Shown here: positions 6,261-8,369 of the stretch, in pieces
Numbering within the stretch: the stretch's first letter is position 1
Layout: the number at the start of each line of letters is the position of its first letter
Source of the DNA: Firmicutes bacterium UBA2530
GTDB lineage: Bacteria; Bacillota; Clostridia; Tissierellales; Sedimentibacteraceae
Assembly (NCBI GenBank): GCA_002340985.1
Contig: DDNC01000015.1
Location: 106,788-115,156 of the forward strand
Length of the DNA: 8,369 bases
Direction of reading: 5' to 3'
The notes under the pieces: model-generated
Told to the model about the DNA's origin: nothing
Seen by the model: only the letters and a program-made list of their open reading frames with translations
Database searches by the model: none
Made by a program: the position numbers and the translations under genes

Positions 6261-6295
6261 TTTAAAATAAAAAGAGACCTGTTTTCAAGCCTCTT
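6261..6295 (-). terminator. Hairpin terminator between tail genes and lysis genes
   Basis: On the minus strand, arms 6286-6295 and 6272-6281 form a 10-bp stem (two G-T pairs) with a four-A loop, followed by TTTATTTT. It lies 26 bases after the stop of the last tail-associated gene and about 20 bases before the holin start. There is no room for a promoter between the T-run and the holin, so lysis genes must rely on read-through or antitermination. Confidence 0.72.
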
Positions 6296-6321
6296 AGTCC
6301 ACGAAATTTTTCTTTTGTTGC

Positions 6322-6630
6322 CTAAGCTTTAAGTAAATTTATTGCTTCGCGCCAAACTTGACGTTGTGCAATAACGTCAGCATACTCATCTGTTGTAGCT
6401 GCTCCTTCTGCAATTTTTATAATAACATAATCTGTGTCTGTAAGTTGTTTTTTTAGCCAATCAATAGTGTAACACACTTCACCTTCACCTTCAATTATGG
6501 AACTGCCTATAATATCAGTTTTATTCTCTATACCATCATCGGTATAGGTGCCATAATAGACGGTTATTTTATCAATATCTTGTGTTACCGCTCTACATTC
6601 ATACTTTTTATCATTTATGATAATATCCAT
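6322..6630 (-). CDS. Small tail-associated phage protein
   Basis: This 102-residue protein starts MDIIINDKKYECRAV, continues with short beta-rich stretches, and ends in a helical region containing DYVIIKIAEG and QRQVWREAINLLKA. The final pattern (DY.+IK.AEG, then an EY...+.QRQ.WR..IN.L helix) is one I recall from the last structural genes of many clostridial prophages, next to tail-fibre genes, where such proteins may act as fibre assembly factors. I cannot assign a named family. The frame is open upstream to 6672, but the ATG at 6630 has a strong GGAGG (6635-6639) 4 bases away and leaves a 10-base gap to the preceding stop, so it is preferred. It is the last gene before the hairpin that separates tail and lysis genes. 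Confidence 0.72.
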   Translation of the reverse strand: MDIIINDKKYECRAVTQDIDKITVYYGTYTDDGIENKTDIIGSSIIEGEGEVCYTIDWLKKQLTDTDYVIIKIAEGAATTDEYADVIAQRQVWREAINLLKA

Positions 6631-6640
6631 TTTACCTCCA

Positions 6641-7120
6641 CTATACAAACTCTGTGCCCTGATAACTAACAATGTAAATATCTATCGCTTCAGCACTTGC
6701 AGCAAAATTAAGTGTATTTGCACCTGTGGTTATAGTTATATTAGCTGTGGTGCTTAATGCTTTAACTTTCCATCTATCCGCAGCAAAGGTATAAGTATGT
6801 ACGAAATAAACTCCTACATCTGCCGCCAAAAGTGCTGGTCGTGCTAAAACCATAAAATGTCCAATTTGACCACTAAAAGTAACTATTTTGTTTGAGTTTG
6901 CTGGCAAATCAAAAACTTTTATTTTCATGTTGTTTAAATCACTTTTTGAAACTTTCGAAATTATACTCATTGTATGTGCGTCAACTTCAGCATCCAAATT
7001 TTCAATTTGTCCCCCAAGGGTAGCTGTTGTGTTGTACAGCTCTTCAAACATTCCGTTGGTTTTTTCTTTAAACGCGGCCCTGCCTTGTTCATTTCCTATG
7101 ATAGGATTGTAGCCAGCCAT
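6641..7120 (-). CDS. Putative phage tail fibre or baseplate-associated protein
   Basis: I do not recognise a specific family for this 159-residue protein. The N-terminal 60 residues look helical, with a likely coiled coil around GGQIENLDAEVDAHTMSI. From residue 65 onward it is beta-rich, with many Thr, Ala and Val (such as STTANITITTGANTLNF), ending in DIYIVSYQGTEFV. A helical stalk joined to a small beta head fits a trimeric fibre tip or receptor-binding accessory. The ATG at 7120 shares its A with the TAA of the preceding gene (TAATG) and has GAAGGTG 8 bases upstream, so translation is coupled. Its place between a repeat-bearing tail protein and the lysis genes supports a distal-tail role, which is inference from position and composition. 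Confidence 0.72.
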   Translation of the reverse strand: MAGYNPIIGNEQGRAAFKEKTNGMFEELYNTTATLGGQIENLDAEVDAHTMSIISKVSKSDLNNMKIKVFDLPANSNKIVTFSGQIGHFMVLARPALLAADVGVYFVHTYTFAADRWKVKALSTTANITITTGANTLNFAASAEAIDIYIVSYQGTEFV

Positions 7121-7479
7121 TATTCGGCACCTTCTTTCAATTCAACGAAATCTAATAGCTGCCGCAGATGCACAGCTTTAATACTGATATCTTTGTTGAG
7201 TTTTATTTTTTCAAGTTTAATCTCTATATCAAGGTTTTCAAGCGGCTCAATTTCCTGTAAGTATTTTGCTACATTTACATTTTTAATTGTATAATTAATG
7301 CGATCCTCAGTGTTTCCGTATTTCCGCATTAATTTCTCGCGTTGCTCAGAATAGTTGTTAAAATGAGGTTCTATTTGCTGTATTATGTTTACTACTTTAA
7401 AACTTTCTTCTATTGGTAATTCTTTTTGCTGCAGCTCGTTAAGTGCATCAACAGCATTAATTATCGTCTTTAATTTCAT
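7120..7479 (-). CDS. DUF1617-like phage protein
   Basis: This is a 119-residue, highly charged, mostly helical protein. Its pattern (MKLKTIINAVDALNELQQKELPI, SFKVVNIIQQIEPHF, then REKLMRKYG, a divergent middle, and a C-terminal HLRQLLDFVELKEGAE) resembles DUF1617 proteins of lactococcal and clostridial phages. Those start with a short MK.K...A..AL..L...ELP+ segment and contain EERKKI++KYG-like helices. The function of that family is not known to me. It is found near the tail and lysis genes, which fits its place here. The ATG at 7479 is preceded by GGAGGG at 7483-7488, overlapping the stop codon of the tail protein, so translation is coupled. The family call rests on recalled patterns, not on a search. 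Confidence 0.72.
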   Translation of the reverse strand: MKLKTIINAVDALNELQQKELPIEESFKVVNIIQQIEPHFNNYSEQREKLMRKYGNTEDRINYTIKNVNVAKYLQEIEPLENLDIEIKLEKIKLNKDISIKAVHLRQLLDFVELKEGAE

Positions 7480-7487
7480 ATTCCCTC

Positions 7488-8369
7488 CTAACTTGATGCG
7501 ACCAACACATATTCCGAGTTGGTTACATCACTATGTTTCTTCTTGGTATAAGTACTTCCGTTTATGTTTAAGGTACTACAATTAATGCCTACAGTATTGT
7601 AATACGCCGCTACCCTTGCATCTCCATTTTGATTTTTCAAAGTGCTTTGACTTATGCCATCTATTACAATATTGTATACATTACTTGGTGATGGCCACAT
7701 ATTTGTATAGACTCCATAGATATCTCCACAAACAGCGCCAAAATTACCCCAACTTGTATTACCCGAACTGAACTGCAGCCGTCCGTTATACATTCGCACA
7801 CCGTAATTGCCAACGACGTTGTATAAATCTCCATTCATTCTAATATCTCCAGAGCTTGTTATGTAGAAAACATCTGAGGTGCCTTTTTTTATATTGAAGC
7901 CGCCGTTTTTTATTGTCAGCCCGTCTGAGCTAAACTCTAATTTTGCCGCACCGGTTGCCAATTTCAATCCGCTTATGTCTAAGTCTATATTATCAATGCG
8001 CCCCGAAATAGTGCCGATATTTGTTGTTAGATTGCTTACGTTCAGCTGCAGGTTATCAATATCCAGCTCGGCGTTTTGTACCCTTAATAGCAGGCTTGTT
8101 GATGTCAACTGTAGTTCTCCTATGTTTCCCTCGGCATCTGTTAATCGCACACCAAATTGATTTGATGTCAGCTGCAATTCTCCTATATTTCCCTCGGCTG
8201 ATGTTATCCTACCTGTTAGGCTTGTTGCGGTTAGCTGCAGTTCACCAACATTTCCTTCAACCGCTGTAACCTTCCCTTCAATTTCGTCAGCACGGATAGT
8301 CAAATTAGCTATATTTTGCAATATTTCTGTATCTTTTATACTTTGCCATTCTGACCCGTTATATCTTTT
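7488..8369 (-). CDS. Phage tail protein with 21-residue repeats (partial, N-terminus cut by window edge)
   Basis: The frame is open to the right edge, so the 293 residues seen are the C-terminal part of a longer protein. A TTG at 8321 is internal, since readable sequence continues upstream as KRYNGSEWQSIKDTEI, a pattern typical of minor structural proteins of Gram-positive phages. Next come 21-residue repeats with an AEGNIGELQL core and S/N.L..R+T/S, which probably form a trimeric coiled-coil or beta stalk. After about 125 residues counted from the TTG, the protein becomes Gly-, Asn- and Ser-rich (LEFSSDGLTIKNGGFNI, SGDIRMNGDLYN), as in fibre shafts or tips, ending in NSEYVLVASS. I see no peptidase or chaperone motif in the visible part. 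It is the first visible gene of the late operon and is translationally linked to the DUF1617-like gene. Confidence 0.88.
   Translation of the reverse strand, partial: KRYNGSEWQSIKDTEILQNIANLTIRADEIEGKVTAVEGNVGELQLTATSLTGRITSAEGNIGELQLTSNQFGVRLTDAEGNIGELQLTSTSLLLRVQNAELDIDNLQLNVSNLTTNIGTISGRIDNIDLDISGLKLATGAAKLEFSSDGLTIKNGGFNIKKGTSDVFYITSSGDIRMNGDLYNVVGNYGVRMYNGRLQFSSGNTSWGNFGAVCGDIYGVYTNMWPSPSNVYNIVIDGISQSTLKNQNGDARVAAYYNTVGINCSTLNINGSTYTKKKHSDVTNSEYVLVASS
7959..8324 (-). repeat. 63-base (21-residue) in-frame tandem repeat in the tail protein gene
   Basis: Six degenerate units follow one another with an exact 63-base period: 8262-8324, 8199-8261, 8136-8198, 8073-8135, 8010-8072, and a shortened last unit 7959-8009. 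Units two to four share AEGN(I/V)GELQLT; the first and the last two keep only spaced hydrophobic residues and Asn/Asp-Ile. At DNA level the three central units keep long near-identical stretches, so the array probably grew by recent duplication. Changing the copy number would change the stalk length without breaking the frame. Confidence 0.88.

Larger units (their letters stand above)
3930..8369. mobile_element. Prophage right-hand part: tail, lysis and moron genes (partial)
   Basis: From the right edge leftward the minus strand carries a tail protein, a DUF1617-like protein, two small tail-associated genes, holin and endolysin, which is the late-gene order of Gram-positive siphophage- or myophage-type prophages. 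Two small membrane-protein genes follow before host-type genes begin. No integrase, repressor, tRNA or repeated attachment core is visible, and the other end of the element lies beyond the right edge. The left boundary is therefore only bracketed between the spore-type gene and the cassette. A phage-tail-like bacteriocin or a decayed prophage would look the same in this window, although no gene here is visibly broken. Confidence 0.8.

Noticed and set aside
7959..8324. Regular repeats, considered as a CRISPR array
   Set aside because: The units are contiguous, in frame and encode a repeated protein pattern; there are no unique spacers.

Overview
The window looks like the chromosome of an AT-rich, Gram-positive, probably spore-forming member of the Clostridia that carries the end of a tailed prophage. 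The evidence is the strong GGAGG-type ribosome binding sites on nearly every gene, a lipoprotein-type solute-binding protein, a gene resembling the N-terminal domain of SleC-like spore cortex-lytic proteins, and a phage lysis module with an SLH-like cell-wall-binding domain. I cannot name the species from the sequence.

Region 1 (1-2973, minus strand) is a host ABC importer of the branched-chain amino acid type, in the order livK (binding lipoprotein), livH (permease), livM (permease, cut by the left edge). The ATPase genes would be expected beyond the left edge. Between livK and livH is a compact, GC-rich, strongly structured spacer that probably lets livK be expressed more than the permeases.

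Region 2 (2974-3424) is a 451-base divergent intergenic region. Region 3 (3425-3877, plus strand) is a single-gene unit for a 150-residue beta-sandwich protein, probably spore-associated. It has a recognisable promoter and a strong bidirectional terminator.

Region 4 (about 3968-8369, minus strand) is prophage-derived. Read in the direction of transcription (right to left) it contains a tail protein with 21-residue repeats (cut by the right edge), a DUF1617-like protein, a putative tail-fibre or baseplate protein, a small tail-associated protein, a hairpin terminator, the holin, and the amidase endolysin with its own terminator. Beyond that terminator lies a separate two-gene cassette for small membrane proteins of unknown function. 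It has its own promoter and terminator, the layout of a phage 'moron', and is the most interesting part of the window. No integrase, tRNA or attachment site is visible, so the exact host-phage boundary (between about 3878 and 4823) is inferred.
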